Shown one piece after another: positions 63,401-64,000 of a stretch of 64,000 nt of DNA; within the stretch, counting starts at the first letter, position 1; each line of letters begins with the position of its first letter. The DNA is taken from NCBI GenBank assembly GCA_041689935.1, contig JBDNFI010000087.1, positions 112,963-176,962 of the forward strand, written 5' to 3'. The position numbers and the translations under genes are program-made. The DNA comes from CAXBDP01 sp041689935 (lineage in GTDB: Bacteria > Bacteroidota > Bacteroidia > Cytophagales > Cyclobacteriaceae). The notes under the pieces are model-generated. The model had not been told where the DNA came from. It worked only from the letters and a program-made list of their open reading frames with translations, and ran no database searches.

Positions 63401-63469
63401 AAAAACGGTCTCAATTATTCCAAAAGCTATAATTTTTAATAAATTTTACATTTCGATTAATGTCTTTAA

Positions 63470-63826
63470 TTATTCAGGAAAAAAGAAACAGTTGCCACTA
63501 CCCTGGTTATCTATAATATAAACCGCTCTTTCTTTACATGGCTCCCATCCATTACAAACCCTACGTGGCACCTGACCATCAGTTGGCGGCAAATCATAGG
63601 ATTGAGCGACATAAGTACAACCTACTACAACATAATTGTTATCCCCAAAATCTTCCATAGAATTTACAATCTCATAGGTTTGTTTACTGATTGATGTGGA
63701 TTCAATAAACTCATTAACAATTTCACCCTTCCAAACATATGAATGGGTAGAGTTAGTAGAGTTACTAAAATTGGCTGAAAGGAAATTAATTGAAATTCCT
63801 ACCATACATAAAAAAAACTTTCTCAT
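63470..63826 (-). CDS. Secreted four-cysteine peptide, 118 residues
   Basis: Signal peptide (MRKFFLCMVGISINFLSANF) followed by a mature region with four cysteines (VGCTY, RVCNGWEPCKERA, GNCFFF). Length and Cys number match the other small peptides of the islands but the sequence is not similar. It is the first gene of the minus-strand cluster that runs to 58960, upstream of another Cys-rich peptide gene. Function unknown. Confidence 0.68.
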   Translation of the reverse strand: MRKFFLCMVGISINFLSANFSNSTNSTHSYVWKGEIVNEFIESTSISKQTYEIVNSMEDFGDNNYVVVGCTYVAQSYDLPPTDGQVPRRVCNGWEPCKERAVYIIDNQGSGNCFFFPE

Positions 63827-63863
63827 GATTAACTAAAATTTGTTTTCCCAAAAAAAACAAATA

Positions 63864-64000
63864 GGGTTACTCATTTAGGCCACTAAACATTGTTTATCAA
63901 TATATTAAGTAGTATATTAGAGTATAAAATCACCCGTATGAAACTACTTCAATTAGACCGAAAAACCTTTGAAAAGCAATTTGGAGACAAATCTTCCTGC
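63864..64000 (+). mobile_element. Probable left end of an IS1595-type insertion sequence (truncated by window edge)
   Basis: A GGGTTACTCATTTAGGCC boundary at 63864, followed 74 nt later by a short reading frame resembling the start of an ISXO2/IS1595 transposase. GGG-starting termini are known for that family. The right end and target duplication lie outside the window. Confidence 0.4.
63938..64000 (+). CDS. Transposase N-terminus, IS1595-like (partial)
   Basis: Only 21 codons are present: MKLLQLDRKTFEKQFGDKSS, then C. The F-x-KQFGDKSSC pattern resembles the N-terminus of IS1595-family (ISXO2-like) transposases, where a Cys-rich zinc ribbon and a W-x-x-GF segment follow. The 3' end is cut by the window edge, so the call is tentative. 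Confidence 0.45.
   Translation, partial: MKLLQLDRKTFEKQFGDKSSC

Noticed and set aside
1..64000. CRISPR array
   Set aside because: No regularly spaced repeats of 25-40 bp; the only tandem array is the octamer run at 8784-8844.

Overview
The window looks like a chromosomal segment of a Bacteroidota bacterium, most likely order Cytophagales. The evidence is a PorP/SprF-type type IX secretion protein, a MerC/DUF3299-like metal locus, many six-bladed beta-propeller lipoproteins, a DUF349 protein, Bacteroidota-style promoters (TTG, 18-20 nt, TAnnTTTG), and core proteins of Bacteroidota type (RecA, RNase Y, EttA, S2, S9, L13, EF-Ts). Coding density is high, strands alternate in short operons, and many intergenic gaps carry clear hairpin-T terminators. 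No tRNA, rRNA or CRISPR array was seen.

Layout. 1-6.8 kb: the 3' end of gpsA, a POTRA/beta-barrel outer-membrane protein, a Ste24-type protease behind a PorP-family gene, a cyclase and a sterol-desaturase-family enzyme. 6.9-10.7 kb: an AT-rich accessory island with a redox-motif lipoprotein, two propeller lipoproteins, a Cys-rich secreted peptide, a 7.5-copy octamer array and two long direct repeats. 11-17.8 kb: head-GIN protein, MeaB, a coiled-coil lipoprotein, then MOSC protein, membrane protein, NTPase, HemJ, SCO and cytochrome c. 17.8-24.3 kb: a glycan locus with PglE-, PglD- and PglC-like enzymes, two glycosyltransferases and a formyltransferase/GINT1-like protein. 24.4-30.8 kb: M1 peptidase, then a probable metal (zinc-like) locus: MerC, two DUF3299-like proteins, a LolD/FtsX-type ABC pair and a lipoprotein, with a Fur-type palindrome. 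30.8-32.5 kb: a second propeller/peptide island. 32.7-58.5 kb: mostly housekeeping genes (tsf-rpsB-rpsI-rplM, a two-component system, recA, queA, ispD, ettA, rpsT, radC, pheT-zapA-rny). 58.9-63.8 kb: a third propeller/peptide island, followed at the edge by what looks like the start of an IS1595-type element.

The strongest candidate for an undescribed system is the recurring minus-strand module of the three AT-rich islands. It consists of a small secreted peptide with four or five cysteines, followed by one or more six-bladed-propeller lipoproteins, in two of the islands followed by an overlapping lipoprotein with a CxxC motif. Two of the four peptide genes carry lesions or unusual decoding signals: a frameshift at a U7 run, and a stop at codon 2.

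A second window-wide signal is the octamer GCGGGAGG. I counted 30 copies by eye, 15 in each orientation, where well under one is expected from composition. It resembles the E. coli Chi octamer and is absent from all three AT-rich islands.
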